Of a stretch of DNA of 64,000 nt, positions 52,492 through 61,806 are shown in pieces. The notes below the pieces were generated by a model. The model was not told the DNA's origin, searched no databases, and saw only the letters and a program-made list of their open reading frames with translations. Numbering within the stretch: position 1 is the stretch's first letter; each line of letters starts with the position of its first letter. The position numbers and the translations under genes are program-made. The DNA is from Symbioplanes lichenis (GTDB lineage: Bacteria; Actinomycetota; Actinomycetes; Mycobacteriales; Micromonosporaceae). The stretch spans positions 496,001 through 560,000 of the forward strand of contig NZ_JAUZQD010000002.1 in NCBI RefSeq assembly GCF_030709675.1, written 5' to 3'.

Positions 52492-53115
52492 TCAGCTTCG
52501 AGCGAGGATGTCGTCGATCTCGACCTCGGTCTTGTACAGGGTGCGCAGCTCCTCGCGCACGAGGTCCTCGGGCATCCGGGCCCGGTCGACCGACTGGTAA
52601 CTCGGGCCGTCGCCGGCTGTCACGATCTCCAGGCGGAGCCCGGACGGATCGAAGAGATTGATGCTGGTGTGGCCGTCGCCAAGATAGAGCGGCCCAAGGT
52701 ATTCGATGCCGAACTCATCGAGCCGGCTCCGCACCTTGTCGAATTCTGGGCGTTCGGCGTGGAATGCGATGTGTTGAAGGCCGGCCACGGAGTCGCGCAC
52801 CGCCTGCGGGGCTTCTGGCGGGTATTCGAAGAGACTGAAGACGGTGTCGTTTCCCATGTCCAGGCAATAGTGACGAATACTGTCGTACTGCGGGGCTCCG
52901 GGCGGGCGGCGAAACGCCGCCTTCTCTTTGTCGGGATCGTCATCGCTCACCAGCGGGTGGTCCTCGTCGGCGGCCGGGTGACTCTTCCGCGCCATGATCA
53001 GCTCGAAACCGAGCACCTTGACGTAGAAGTGGAGACTTTCCGCCATGTCGGCGGTACCGACCGCCAGATGGTCGATTCCTCGGACGGCGAACGGCGGCGT
53101 GCTGCTGACCTGCAT
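52492..53115 (-). CDS. VOC-superfamily (glyoxalase/dioxygenase-like) protein
   Basis: 207 aa from ATG 53115 (AGAGGA six bases upstream). Paired beta-alpha-beta-beta-beta modules with metal-site residues in place: GIDHLAVGTADM (His), FSLFEYP (Glu), GLQHIAFHAERP (His) and GLRLEIV (Glu). Relatives include ring-cleaving dioxygenases, glyoxalases and antibiotic-binding proteins; which reaction applies is open. The C-terminal tail (VREELRTLYKTEVEIDDIL) is acidic and helical. Follows the methyltransferase gene by 22 bp in the same operon. Confidence 0.8.
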   Translation of the reverse strand: MQVSSTPPFAVRGIDHLAVGTADMAESLHFYVKVLGFELIMARKSHPAADEDHPLVSDDDPDKEKAAFRRPPGAPQYDSIRHYCLDMGNDTVFSLFEYPPEAPQAVRDSVAGLQHIAFHAERPEFDKVRSRLDEFGIEYLGPLYLGDGHTSINLFDPSGLRLEIVTAGDGPSYQSVDRARMPEDLVREELRTLYKTEVEIDDILARS

Positions 53116-53137
53116 ATGGATTCCTCTCACCTTGCGG

Positions 53138-53962
53138 TCATGAGGCTACTATCCGAGCGAACCGCTTTCCGTTGATGTCGGCGAGGCGGCAAACCACGTT
53201 GTCGAATCCGCCGAGCCGCAAAATGTCTTCGAGATCGCCCTGCTCGTACACCAGTGTGCGTTCCTGATGCTCGGCGAAGTAGACGACCCGCTCCACCAGC
53301 TCGGCGTGCGGCAGGGTGGAGAGGGCGTTCCAGTACGGCGCGCTGTCCTGCGCTCTCCGCCGCCACTCGTCAACCGCGGAGCCGCGTCCGCCGGCGGTGG
53401 CACCCGAGCGGGATCGAATACGGACAGTAGTAACTATCGTGCCGCCGTCCCGGAGTGACTTCCGCCAGCCGTCCACGAGCTTGCGCATCGCCTCCGGCGT
53501 GAAACGGGGCAGGAACGAATCGCTGACGATCACGTCGTACGGCTCTTCCGGCTGGTGCAGGACAGCGTCTTCGAGCAGCAGTTCGGGGCGGGACAGGCCG
53601 GCGCGCCGCGCGTACCACTCCGTCGCGGCCAGGGGCGTGGGGCACCAGTCGAGGGTCGTCATGGCGGCCCGGCCGCCCAGCGCGAACGCGGAGTGCGCAT
53701 ACAGAGAGTAGTCGGCGCAGCCACTGACAAGCACGCGGGGAGTGATCAGCTCACCGGCCGCACCGGGCAGGATCTCGCACAGGAAATCGTGGTGCCAGGC
53801 CGGGTTGGAGACCAGATCGATCATGCGCAGGTACTGCCACGTCCCGTGGTACCAGGCGCACCCGCCGCCCTGCCTGTCCCGGCAGCTCCACCGGGATACC
53901 GCATCCAGCCAAGCCGAACTTTCGAACAGCGGCTCCGACAGCAACAAAACCCCCCGATGCAA
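53138..53962 (-). CDS. SAM-dependent methyltransferase-like protein
   Basis: About 274 aa; start TTG 53962 or a TTG slightly downstream behind GGGGGG. A class I fold is indicated by VLVSGCADYSLYAHSAFAL (SAM loop, with Cys-Ala replacing the usual Gly-x-Gly), MTTLDWCPTPLAATEW (acidic loop), YDVIVSDSFLPRFT and LRDGGTIVTTVRI. The atypical SAM loop leaves activity uncertain. First gene of the operon with the VOC protein, divergent from the luciferase-like gene. Confidence 0.75.
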   Translation of the reverse strand: MHRGVLLLSEPLFESSAWLDAVSRWSCRDRQGGGCAWYHGTWQYLRMIDLVSNPAWHHDFLCEILPGAAGELITPRVLVSGCADYSLYAHSAFALGGRAAMTTLDWCPTPLAATEWYARRAGLSRPELLLEDAVLHQPEEPYDVIVSDSFLPRFTPEAMRKLVDGWRKSLRDGGTIVTTVRIRSRSGATAGGRGSAVDEWRRRAQDSAPYWNALSTLPHAELVERVVYFAEHQERTLVYEQGDLEDILRLGGFDNVVCRLADINGKRFARIVAS

Positions 53963-54063
53963 AGCTGCGATGCCGCCTGTCCACTGCGGCCGATACCAGC
54001 CTATGCCATTGCCCGGAGGGCTGCAACTGCCCCGCCCCTATGAGGCGGTCTCATTTACACACG

Positions 54064-54092
54064 TTGACGGTCGTCCATGTGCAATCTATAGT
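54064..54092 (+). promoter_or_regulatory. Strong vegetative-type promoter for the luciferase-like operon
   Basis: TTGACG (54064-54069), a 17-base spacer and TATAGT (54087-54092). Transcription should start near 54099, leaving a leader of about 95 bases before the TTG start. It lies in the 232-bp gap divergent from the methyltransferase gene. Confidence 0.75.
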
Positions 54093-54194
54093 CCACAGTG
54101 GCGCGTGAAGATCGTTCAGCCCATTTCGGGCCCATCAGCAGGCTGATGTCCCATCTCTCGATCGGCCCGACCTTCCATCGAAGGGACGTTGATC

Positions 54195-55403
54195 TTGGCT
54201 GCTCCGTTGCGTTTCGGAAGCATGCTGTTTCCCATTAACCCAGTGGGCCAGAGCCCCACCGTGGCTCTCGAGAAAGACCTTGAGCTGATCGAGTGGATGG
54301 ACCGCTGGGGTTTTGCCGAGGCCTGGGTCGGTGAACACCATTCCGGCGGGTTCGAGCTGGTGGGCAGCCCGGAATTATTTCTTGCCTTCGCGGCCGAACG
54401 CACCAAGCACATCAGGCTCGGCACCGGCGTCCTTTCCGTTCCCTATCACAACCCCTTCATGACCGCGCAGCGCATGGTCCTTCTGGATCATCTCTCCCGC
54501 GGCCGGACGATGTTCGGCTTCGGACCCGGCCAGCTGGCCTCCGACGCCCTGATGCTCGGCATAGACGCCGGCGAGCAACGGCGGATGATGCGCGAGGGCA
54601 TCGAGGTGATCCTGCACCTGCTGGCCGGCGGTGAGCCGGTAACGTTCAAGTCGGACTGGTGCACGCTGAACCAGGCCCGGTTGCAGATGGCGCCGTACAC
54701 CCAGCCGCTGCCGGAGATGGCGGTCGCCGCGTCGATCTCTCCTGCCGGGCCCGCGACGGCCGGGCGGCACGGGCTTGGTCTGTTGTCGATCGCCGCGTGG
54801 CATCCCGACGGTTTCGGCAAACTCCGCGACCACTGGTCCGTGATGGAGGAGCAAGCGGCGCTGAACGGCAAGACGGTGAACCGGGCGAACTGGCGGATGA
54901 TGGCGCCCGTGCACATCGCCCGCACGGAGGCCGAGGCCCGCGAGAACGTCAAGTTCGGACTCGGCCGGGTCTTCGACTACCTCAGCCACATCATTCCCCT
55001 GCCGACCCTCGATGCGACCACTTTCGACGACATGATCGATCAGATCAACGGTCTGGGGGGAGGCGTCATCGGCACGCCGGCGATGGCGGTCGACACGATC
55101 GGCCGGCTGCAGGAGCGGTCCGGCGGGTTCGGCTGCTACCTGCTGCAGGGCGCGGAGCTCGCGAACCGCCGAGCGACTCTGGAGTCGTATCAGATCTTCG
55201 CGGAAGAGGTCGCGCCGCACTTTCAAGGACAGCTGGACGCCCCGCTGGCCTCGAACCGCTGGCTGCGGGAATGGCCGTCGGCCACTCCTGGCATGACCCA
55301 GTGGGTCAGTGACACCGCGGGCGCGATCCATCGCGAGATCCAGGAGTACGGAAACGCACGGAACTCCCCCGCTGCAGGTATCGATGCTGGCCCTTCGCGC
55401 TGA
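54195..55403 (+). CDS. Luciferase-like (LLM) flavin-dependent oxidoreductase
   Basis: About 402 aa; TTG 54195 is preferred because AAGGGA lies 8 bases upstream (TTG 54189 also possible). Bacterial-luciferase barrel: FGSMLFPINPVGQSP, WGFAEAWVGEHH, RLGTGVLSVPYHNPFMTAQRM, GRTMFGFGPGQLASDA. Uses reduced FMN and oxygen for hydroxylation or Baeyer-Villiger type chemistry, presumably fed by the flavin reductase at 51435. The amidohydrolase start overlaps its 3' end by 20 bp. Confidence 0.87.
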   Translation: MAAPLRFGSMLFPINPVGQSPTVALEKDLELIEWMDRWGFAEAWVGEHHSGGFELVGSPELFLAFAAERTKHIRLGTGVLSVPYHNPFMTAQRMVLLDHLSRGRTMFGFGPGQLASDALMLGIDAGEQRRMMREGIEVILHLLAGGEPVTFKSDWCTLNQARLQMAPYTQPLPEMAVAASISPAGPATAGRHGLGLLSIAAWHPDGFGKLRDHWSVMEEQAALNGKTVNRANWRMMAPVHIARTEAEARENVKFGLGRVFDYLSHIIPLPTLDATTFDDMIDQINGLGGGVIGTPAMAVDTIGRLQERSGGFGCYLLQGAELANRRATLESYQIFAEEVAPHFQGQLDAPLASNRWLREWPSATPGMTQWVSDTAGAIHREIQEYGNARNSPAAGIDAGPSR

Positions 55404-56553
55404 TCGGCTGTTCGACGGCCTCTCGTCGGTCGCGCTGGGAAACCCTACCGTCGTGATCGACGAGGGACGGATCCTGTCGGTGTCTTCCGGCGGAGCCGTC
55501 CCGGCGGATGCCGAAGAGCTGGTGATGCCGGGTGCGACACTGCTCCCGGGCCTTATCGACACCCACGTGCATCTCGGTTTCGATGCGAGCCAGGACCCGG
55601 TCTCGCCGTTTCTGGCAGCCGGCCCGGCTGATCTTCTCGCTACGATGCGGGAGAACGCCGCGCGGGCGCTGTCAGCGGGCATAACCACCGTTCGTGACCT
55701 CGGCGGCAAAGGGCTGAGCACGCTGGATCTCCGGGACGCGGCCGGAAACGGCGGGGTCCGGCTCCCGCACATGCTCGTGGCGGGGCCACCGATCACGTCC
55801 CCGGACGGCCACTGCCACTTCATGGGCGGTGTGGCCGACGGCGAAGGCAAGATACGAACCGCCGTGCGAGCCCTGATCGAACGCGGCGTCGACGTGATCA
55901 AGATGATGGGAACCGGGGGCTCGATGACTCCGGGCAGCGATCCGCTGCACGTGCAGTTCCAGGATCGGGAGATCCGGGCGGCGGTCGAGGAGGCACACGC
56001 CCACGGCGTCCCGGTCACCGTCCACGCCCACGCGCGCGACGGGATACGGGCAGCGGTCAGAGCGGGCGCCGACGGCCTGGAACACGCCAAGTTCTGGGTG
56101 GCGGACGGCATCGAACCGGATCCGGCGACGATCGACGACATCGCCCGGCGGGGAGTGTGGGTGTGCCCCACCATGGGCGCCGTGCCCGGATCGCCACCTC
56201 CACCGGCCGCCGTGGCGAAACGGCTGGCGCTGGCCGATGATCTGATGCGGGACATGCACCGGCGCGGCGTACGTCTCGTGGCCGGCACGGATGCGGGCAT
56301 CTCGCCGGCCAAGCCGCACGACGTTCTGTCCTTCGGCATCGAGGAGATGGCCCGCGCCGCCGCGATGAGCAACGCCGAGGCGCTACGCTCGGCGACTTCC
56401 GTGGCCGCCGACTGCTGCGGCGTTCCGGCCAAGGGCCGGCTGATCGCCGGCGCGGACGCCGACATCATTGCGGTCGGTGGTGATCCGCTGACGGAACTCG
56501 GTGCCCTGCGCGCCGTACGAGCGGTCATCCTGAACGGTGCCCGGGTCCGCTGA
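55384..56553 (+). CDS. Metal-dependent amidohydrolase (imidazolonepropionase-like)
   Basis: 389 aa from ATG 55384. Amidohydrolase-superfamily barrel: GLIDTHVHLG (HxH), DVIKMMGTGGS (probable carboxylated Lys), VTVHAHARDGIRAA and LEHAKFW (metal His), VAGTDAG (catalytic Asp), and the closing AVGGDPL beta-sandwich. Related to Xaa-Arg/Xaa-Pro dipeptidases and imidazolonepropionase-like enzymes; cuts a C-N bond. In a cluster with amide-forming enzymes and a peptide it could trim or release a conjugate (inference). Convergent with the acyl-CoA-dehydrogenase-like gene, 3 bp between stops. Confidence 0.87.
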   Translation: MLALRADRLFDGLSSVALGNPTVVIDEGRILSVSSGGAVPADAEELVMPGATLLPGLIDTHVHLGFDASQDPVSPFLAAGPADLLATMRENAARALSAGITTVRDLGGKGLSTLDLRDAAGNGGVRLPHMLVAGPPITSPDGHCHFMGGVADGEGKIRTAVRALIERGVDVIKMMGTGGSMTPGSDPLHVQFQDREIRAAVEEAHAHGVPVTVHAHARDGIRAAVRAGADGLEHAKFWVADGIEPDPATIDDIARRGVWVCPTMGAVPGSPPPPAAVAKRLALADDLMRDMHRRGVRLVAGTDAGISPAKPHDVLSFGIEEMARAAAMSNAEALRSATSVAADCCGVPAKGRLIAGADADIIAVGGDPLTELGALRAVRAVILNGARVR

Positions 56554-56556
56554 GCT

Positions 56557-57702
56557 TCACAGCTGGCCCGGCTCGACCCGCAGACCGAGCAGGGCCCGAC
56601 CGGCGGTCTCCATGACACCCTGCCCCACCATGACGTGCTGAGTGGCAGCGTGCACGTCCCGGAACCGCCGTTGCAGCGGGCTTCGTTCGTACAGTGATGT
56701 GCCCCCGCCCACGGTGTACATCAGGTCGACCGCCCTGGCCGCGGCCCCGGCGGCGTGCACGGCCGCCCGTCGCAATGCCGCCCGGGCCGGCAAACCCACC
56801 TCGTCGCCGCTTGCGGCGTTGGTCCAGGCCACGGCGACGCCCTCACGCAACGATGCTCGCGCCGCCTCCACCTCCGCCAGGGCCTGGCTGATCTGCAGCT
56901 GGACCATGGGGCGTTCCTGGAGCTTGCGTACCCCGTAGGTCGGGGTCTTGACGCCGGCGAGGTCGATGATGTCCTCCACCGCACCCCGGGCCGCGCCGAG
57001 AGCAACCGACGCGATGGCCGCGGAGAGCAGGCCGAGCACCGGAAAGCGGTAAAGCGTCCCGGCCTCGACCGGCTGGTCGAACTGGAGCGGGACGGTGAAC
57101 TCCGACGGTATCCACTGCCCGTCCACTTCGACGTCATGGCTACCGGTTCCCCGCAACCCCATGACCTTCCAAGTGTCGTGCACGGTCCCTTGCTCCGCCG
57201 GAAACAGGAACAGCAACCGCCGTCCCGCGTCCGCGACACCGCCGCCCATGATCCAGGTGGCGTCCTGGCACATGCTGACGAACGGCCAGCGACCGGTGAG
57301 CCGGAACCCCCCGTCCTCCGGCGTTGCCTTGCCCAGGGGGGCGAACGGTCCCACCGATATCGCCGACGGATCGCCGTACACCTGCCGTGCGACTGCCGGC
57401 GCCAGATAGCCCGACGTGATCGCACTGGTGGCGCCGATCATGACGGACCAGGCGGTCGCCGCATCCGCCGTGGCCAGTTCCTCCACCACCCTCAAGAGTT
57501 TGTCCGGTCGTTCCTCGAGTCCGCCCACGCTCCGGGGCACACACATCCGGAACAGGCCGGCGTCACGCAGCTGAGCCAGGATCTCCGGGGTGATCCGGCG
57601 CTGCTGCTCGACGGTGTCGGCGGCCGCCCGGACCGCCGTCATCAGACCCTTCGCCCGGTCCACGACGTCGACGTGCTCCGGCGGCGTCCCCGCGTGCGAC
57701 AT
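56557..57702 (-). CDS. Acyl-CoA-dehydrogenase-fold flavoprotein (probable monooxygenase)
   Basis: 381 aa from ATG 57702. Acyl-CoA dehydrogenase domains in order: helical N-terminal (ITPEILAQLRDAGLFRMCVPRSVGGLE), beta middle (GRWPFVSMCQDATWIMGG, GTGSHDVEVDGQWIP) and C-terminal helices (GGGTSLYERSPLQRRFRDVHAATQHVMV). This pattern matches the HpaH/DszC-like group D monooxygenases that use reduced flavin, not true CoA dehydrogenases. Last gene of the seven-gene minus-strand operon, 5 bp after the PhzF gene. Confidence 0.85.
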   Translation of the reverse strand: MSHAGTPPEHVDVVDRAKGLMTAVRAAADTVEQQRRITPEILAQLRDAGLFRMCVPRSVGGLEERPDKLLRVVEELATADAATAWSVMIGATSAITSGYLAPAVARQVYGDPSAISVGPFAPLGKATPEDGGFRLTGRWPFVSMCQDATWIMGGGVADAGRRLLFLFPAEQGTVHDTWKVMGLRGTGSHDVEVDGQWIPSEFTVPLQFDQPVEAGTLYRFPVLGLLSAAIASVALGAARGAVEDIIDLAGVKTPTYGVRKLQERPMVQLQISQALAEVEAARASLREGVAVAWTNAASGDEVGLPARAALRRAAVHAAGAAARAVDLMYTVGGGTSLYERSPLQRRFRDVHAATQHVMVGQGVMETAGRALLGLRVEPGQL

Positions 57703-57707
57703 GTCGT

Positions 57708-58535
57708 TCAATCCTGCACTCCTCGCACTGTTCCTGAGTTCCATGGATCGACCGGCTCGCCCCGGACGATGGTCACCGCACGACCACCCAGCAGGACCTG
57801 GTCGCCCGCCACGGTGACGGTCAGGTGGCCACCTCGTTCGGAGGCCTGCCAGGCGGTCAGGTCCGGCCTCGCGAGACGTTCCGCCCAGAACGGCCCCACC
57901 AGCGTGTGCGCCGTCCCGGTTGCTTGATCCTCGACACCTTCCCGGGCGACGAACCATCGGGTCACGATGTCGAAGCGTCCGCTGCCCTGCGTCGTGACGG
58001 CCAGGCCGATCGTCGGCAGCCGGCGAAGCGCCGCCAGATCCGGCCGGACCCCGAGCACGTCGGCCACCTCCGCCACCCGCACGAGGCAGTGCCGCCCGGA
58101 CCGCCGTACCTCGACCGGCCGGAGGCCGAGTGCGTCCCACGCCCACGCCGGCAGGCTCCACGGCTCGGTGGTCTGGGCCGGGAAGTTGAAGCGGAACCCG
58201 TCAGCCGCTCGATCGGCGCTGACCGGGCCGAGCGCCGTCGCGAAGTGCAGCGGTGCCGGTACGCGAAATTCCTGGCTGAGCACCTGAGCGGCAGCGAGCG
58301 TCCCGTGACCGCACGACCGCAGCTCCGTGAACGGGCTGAACCATCGCAACGCCCAGCTCCCGTCGTCCCGGCGCCGGACGAACGTGGTCGCCGGAGCACC
58401 GAGGTCCGCGGCGACGGACTGGAGCCACTCGTCGGGCCGGGACTCGTCGATCAGGACGACCGCCGCCCGGTTGCCGCCGCCGTCGTCGGTGACGAAGGCA
58501 TCGACAAGGTACGGCGGCGGCGCGGCAGCGGTCAT
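57708..58535 (-). CDS. PhzF-family isomerase-like protein
   Basis: 275 aa. PhzF fold: YLVDAFVTDDGGGNRAAVVL at the N-terminus, RWFSPFTELRSCGHGTLAAA (the Glu is in the catalytic position of PhzF, followed by the conserved CGHGT), and the C-terminal EDQATGTAHTLVGPFWA. PhzF isomerises dihydro-3-hydroxyanthranilate in phenazine synthesis; other members are epimerases. No other phenazine genes are present. Its ATG overlaps the upstream oxidase stop (ATGA). Confidence 0.85.
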   Translation of the reverse strand: MTAAAPPPYLVDAFVTDDGGGNRAAVVLIDESRPDEWLQSVAADLGAPATTFVRRRDDGSWALRWFSPFTELRSCGHGTLAAAQVLSQEFRVPAPLHFATALGPVSADRAADGFRFNFPAQTTEPWSLPAWAWDALGLRPVEVRRSGRHCLVRVAEVADVLGVRPDLAALRRLPTIGLAVTTQGSGRFDIVTRWFVAREGVEDQATGTAHTLVGPFWAERLARPDLTAWQASERGGHLTVTVAGDQVLLGGRAVTIVRGEPVDPWNSGTVRGVQD

Positions 58536-59941
58536 CGCTCGTCCACCGGCAGCGGGGAGATGTTCTGATTGTGGCGGAAGAAGTTGTCGGGGTCGTACCG
58601 ACTCTTCAGCCGGCGCAGACGCAGTAGCCGATCGCCCTGGTACGCCGCCAGGACACCCGCCGGGTCGTCGTGGTCACTGAGGAAATTGACATAGACGCCG
58701 CCACTGCCGAACGGCTGCATGGCGACGCCGAAGTCCCGGGCCCACGCGAGTTCCCCTGTACGGTCATCACCCGGCTGCCACGTGGCATCGATCTGCAGGT
58801 TGTACCGCGCGCCGCGGTGCCCGAAGGCGGTCGCGTCCTCGGGCAGCCGGCTCGGCATGCCCCCGCAGGTGTGCAGGACCGCTCGCGACATCGGGGAGAT
58901 GGCCCGCTGGACGTGGTGAATCATGGTTTCGATGGCCTCGTCCGGCAGATCGGGCAGGAAGTGTGACTTCGAGTAGTGCGCCAGCCCGAACCGGGCGCCT
59001 CTGTCGAGCATCTTCTGTACCTCGCCGTAGGAGACCGTCGAGTACTGCGCCATCCGTGGTCGATGCCGGGTGGCGAACCTGGCGATCGTCGTACGCGCCT
59101 CGTCGATCGGGCCCGAGTGGCAGAAACTGACACGCAGCACGCGTTTTCCGATCATCGCCAACGGCAGGCGATCGTGCTGCGGCGGCGGCCCCAGCGAGAT
59201 GACAAAACACAGAGCGTCGGGTGCGGTGTTCATCAGGTCGCGGCAATATCGCAGGACCTCCGCGGCCCGGTCCATCTCGTAGACCAGAAATCCTGCGTAG
59301 ACGTGGGTGACCGGATGCAGGCGGAAGCGGAACGAGGTGACCACCCCGAAGTTGCCTCCACCACCACGGATGCCCCAGAAGAGCTCCGAGTTCTCCGTCT
59401 CGTCCGCCCGTACGCGAAGGCCGGCGGCCGTGACGAGCTCCACGGCCTCGAGATTGTCACAGGCCCAGCCGAACCTGCGGGACAGCCATCCGAAGCCACC
59501 GCCGAGCGTCAGACCGGCCACCCCGGTGCTGGACACCACCCCGCCCGGGGTGGCCAGTCCGGCCCGCTGTGTCGCGGTGTCCATGTCGAACCAGGTGGCA
59601 CCCGGCTCGGCGACGGCCCGCCGACGGCCGGCGTCCACCTGGACGTGCCTCATCAGCGAAAGATCGATCATGACGCCGCCGTGACAGAGCGCGGTGCCGG
59701 CGATGTTGTGACCGCCGCCTCGCACCGACACCTCGAACCCGTGCCGGCGCGCGAAGCGAACCGCGGTCACGACGTCCTCGGTTCGGCGGCAACGCAGGAT
59801 CAGGGCGGGCCGCCGGGTCACATCCGCGTTCCAGATCGTGCGCGCGTCGTCGTAGCCGGGGTCCGACTGGGTCAGCACCTCACCAGTGAAGGATCCGGCC
59901 AGTTCGGCCAGGACCGCGCGGCTGGAAACCTGGACCGTCAT
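58532..59941 (-). CDS. FAD-linked oxidase (berberine-bridge/6-HDNO-like)
   Basis: 469 aa. PCMH-type FAD domain with VRGGGHNIAGTALCHGGVMIDL (His of the covalent flavin link), GLTLGGGFGWLSRRFGWACDNLEAVELVTA, and IRGGGGNFGVVTSF; C-terminal BBE tail RLKSRYDPDNFFRHNQNI. The second covalent Cys of bicovalent members is not evident. No signal peptide, so likely cytoplasmic. Oxidises or cyclises the product using oxygen; typical late-stage enzyme of metabolite clusters. Confidence 0.88.
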   Translation of the reverse strand: MTVQVSSRAVLAELAGSFTGEVLTQSDPGYDDARTIWNADVTRRPALILRCRRTEDVVTAVRFARRHGFEVSVRGGGHNIAGTALCHGGVMIDLSLMRHVQVDAGRRRAVAEPGATWFDMDTATQRAGLATPGGVVSSTGVAGLTLGGGFGWLSRRFGWACDNLEAVELVTAAGLRVRADETENSELFWGIRGGGGNFGVVTSFRFRLHPVTHVYAGFLVYEMDRAAEVLRYCRDLMNTAPDALCFVISLGPPPQHDRLPLAMIGKRVLRVSFCHSGPIDEARTTIARFATRHRPRMAQYSTVSYGEVQKMLDRGARFGLAHYSKSHFLPDLPDEAIETMIHHVQRAISPMSRAVLHTCGGMPSRLPEDATAFGHRGARYNLQIDATWQPGDDRTGELAWARDFGVAMQPFGSGGVYVNFLSDHDDPAGVLAAYQGDRLLRLRRLKSRYDPDNFFRHNQNISPLPVDER

Positions 59942-59977
59942 GGCCGGCCTCCGGGGACAGGCGAAAGGGACGGGAAT

Positions 59978-60607
59978 TCACCAAAGCTCACTGTCATCCA
60001 CCACTTCCCGTACGTTGGGCTGCAAGGCGGCCAGCGCCACCACGGAGCCGGCGCCGACCGGCACATGCCGTATGTGTACGGCCGGGTCGGGATCGACCCG
60101 GAACAGGGTCTGGACGCCCGCCCCGGTGACCTTGGCGCGTGCCTCGAGCGCTGTCCAGTGCCGGAGAAAGGCACGTGATCGCCGCTCCACCGGAGTCGCC
60201 GCGACCTCGGCCGCCAGCGCCGCCGGGAGAGTGCGCACCGCCAGCCGGGCGGCATACGGGATGTCCCGCAGGGTTTCCACGTCGATGCCGATCGGCTCCG
60301 GCGAACAGCCGGCCACCACCACCGAGGAGGTGTGCGCGATGGTGAGGTGGACACCGTCGTACGGCGGGGCGAAGAACGGCCGCCCTCGCTCGTCCCGGAG
60401 AACCGTGGCCCGCGCCTCCGCCTCGGTCATGAGCCGAAGGGCGTGCCGGGCCAGCAGTCGGCCGGCCAGGAACTGAGCTCGCCTGTCGGCCGTCCGGAAC
60501 GTGCGGGAGGACTCGCGCTCCTGCGGCGACACTACAGTGAACAGGCTCGCGGGCGGTGGATCCGGGGGAAGCTTCGCCACCACTATCCGGACCGGGACGT
60601 CTGTCAT
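59978..60607 (-). CDS. 4'-phosphopantetheinyl transferase (Sfp type)
   Basis: 209 aa with PIGIDVE (Mg-binding), FLRHWTALEARAKVTGAG (the W-x-x-K-E-A-x-x-K region, here W-T-A-L-E-A-R-A-K) and the N-terminal LAGRLLARHALR. It loads phosphopantetheine onto acyl- or peptidyl-carrier proteins. No carrier protein is in the window, implying one beyond the right edge. Its start overlaps the FabV-like stop (ATGA). Confidence 0.85.
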   Translation of the reverse strand: MTDVPVRIVVAKLPPDPPPASLFTVVSPQERESSRTFRTADRRAQFLAGRLLARHALRLMTEAEARATVLRDERGRPFFAPPYDGVHLTIAHTSSVVVAGCSPEPIGIDVETLRDIPYAARLAVRTLPAALAAEVAATPVERRSRAFLRHWTALEARAKVTGAGVQTLFRVDPDPAVHIRHVPVGAGSVVALAALQPNVREVVDDSELW

Positions 60608-61806
60608 GCCATCACCACGTTGGCCGCCTGCCGGACCAGGTCGACCGGCGCCGCGTAGTCGACCTCAGGTAGTCCGAAGCCGTACACCGCGCGCAGTTCC
60701 CTGTCGAATGTCGCGATGTCACCGATGTCCGCCAGGTTGGCGGTGTCCGCCAGGTCCCATCGACGCCACAACTCGGCCTGCAGGTCCGGGTGCATCTCGA
60801 GATCGTCCAAGCGGAGACGGTTGCGCGCGTCACTCGCGCATCCGTCCGGTACGCCCATCGACCTCATCAGCCGTTCTCCCTGGTCCAGGGTGTCCTCGCC
60901 CGCGCCCCTCTCCGCCGCGACGCGCAGCAGCAGGACGGTGTAGAGGGCGCTCATCGGTATGACGACGCTGGATTGGGTCACCAGCGCCCGCATGACCGCG
61001 ATCCGGGCAGTGCCCCCGTGACGGGCTCGTAGCAGCGGGCCGAGCCGCCCGGCGGTGGCTTCGAGGTCGCGTTTGGCGCGGCCCATGGTGCCGTCCCGAT
61101 ACGTCGGATGCAGCCGGCGAGGTCCCTCGTAGGACAGCGCGACCGTCCGCATGCCGTCCGCGATGAGGTCGTGTTCGCCCAGCGCCTCGATCCAGCCCGC
61201 CCAGTCCTCGCCCCCCATGACCGCGACCGTGTCGTCGATCTCCTGGGGCGTCGCCGGATCCACCGTGCTGATCGCCACCCGCCGCGTGAGCAGATCGAAC
61301 GACTTGTCGCGGAACGGTGCCCCGATGGTCTTCAGCACCGAGCGGCGCACCACACCCGTACGGCTGTCCCGGCGGCGGCCGGTGGCCAGCGCATAGACCA
61401 GGAGATCGACCTGACCGAGCAGCCGGGCGGCGGCCTCGCAGGTGCGGCGCTTGGTCTCGTCGGCGAAGGCATCACCCACGACGGTGACCGAGGGGACGGC
61501 TGCTCTCTCGGCCTCCTGCTCGAAGGCGACCACCCGGTACCAACCGGCTGATCCGGGGCGGTCGGCGGTACCCGGGCGTTCCAGGCACACACCGACCGAG
61601 CGCGCGCCGGCGCCGAAGGAGGCGGCGATCCGCGCGGCCAGGCCCAGTCCTCCGGACGCGCCGACGACCAGCACCCGCGGCGGTCGTCCGGCCGGCTCCC
61701 TGCGCTCGGATCGGCGGATCCAGGAGCGGACGTGTTCGGCACAGCCGTCCGGATGTGCTGTCGCGGACACGGCTCCGCGGAAGGCCGGCCGGACCGGTCC
61801 GCTCAT
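60604..61806 (-). CDS. FabV-like trans-2-enoyl-CoA/ACP reductase
   Basis: 400 aa from ATG 61806, the typical FabV/TER length. NADH motif VLVVGASGGLGLAARIAASFG, then GDAFADETKR, DLLVYALA and YRDGTMGRAK containing the Tyr-x8-Lys active site. Reduces enoyl thioesters. FabV is rare in actinomycete clusters, so it may reduce a special acyl chain or an aryl-derived substrate here. ATGA overlaps with both neighbours indicate coupled translation. Confidence 0.88.
   Translation of the reverse strand: MSGPVRPAFRGAVSATAHPDGCAEHVRSWIRRSERREPAGRPPRVLVVGASGGLGLAARIAASFGAGARSVGVCLERPGTADRPGSAGWYRVVAFEQEAERAAVPSVTVVGDAFADETKRRTCEAAARLLGQVDLLVYALATGRRRDSRTGVVRRSVLKTIGAPFRDKSFDLLTRRVAISTVDPATPQEIDDTVAVMGGEDWAGWIEALGEHDLIADGMRTVALSYEGPRRLHPTYRDGTMGRAKRDLEATAGRLGPLLRARHGGTARIAVMRALVTQSSVVIPMSALYTVLLLRVAAERGAGEDTLDQGERLMRSMGVPDGCASDARNRLRLDDLEMHPDLQAELWRRWDLADTANLADIGDIATFDRELRAVYGFGLPEVDYAAPVDLVRQAANVVMA

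Noticed and set aside
57708..58535. Phenazine pathway
   Set aside because: Only a PhzF-like gene is present; PhzA/B, D, E and G are absent, so PhzF here serves another reaction.
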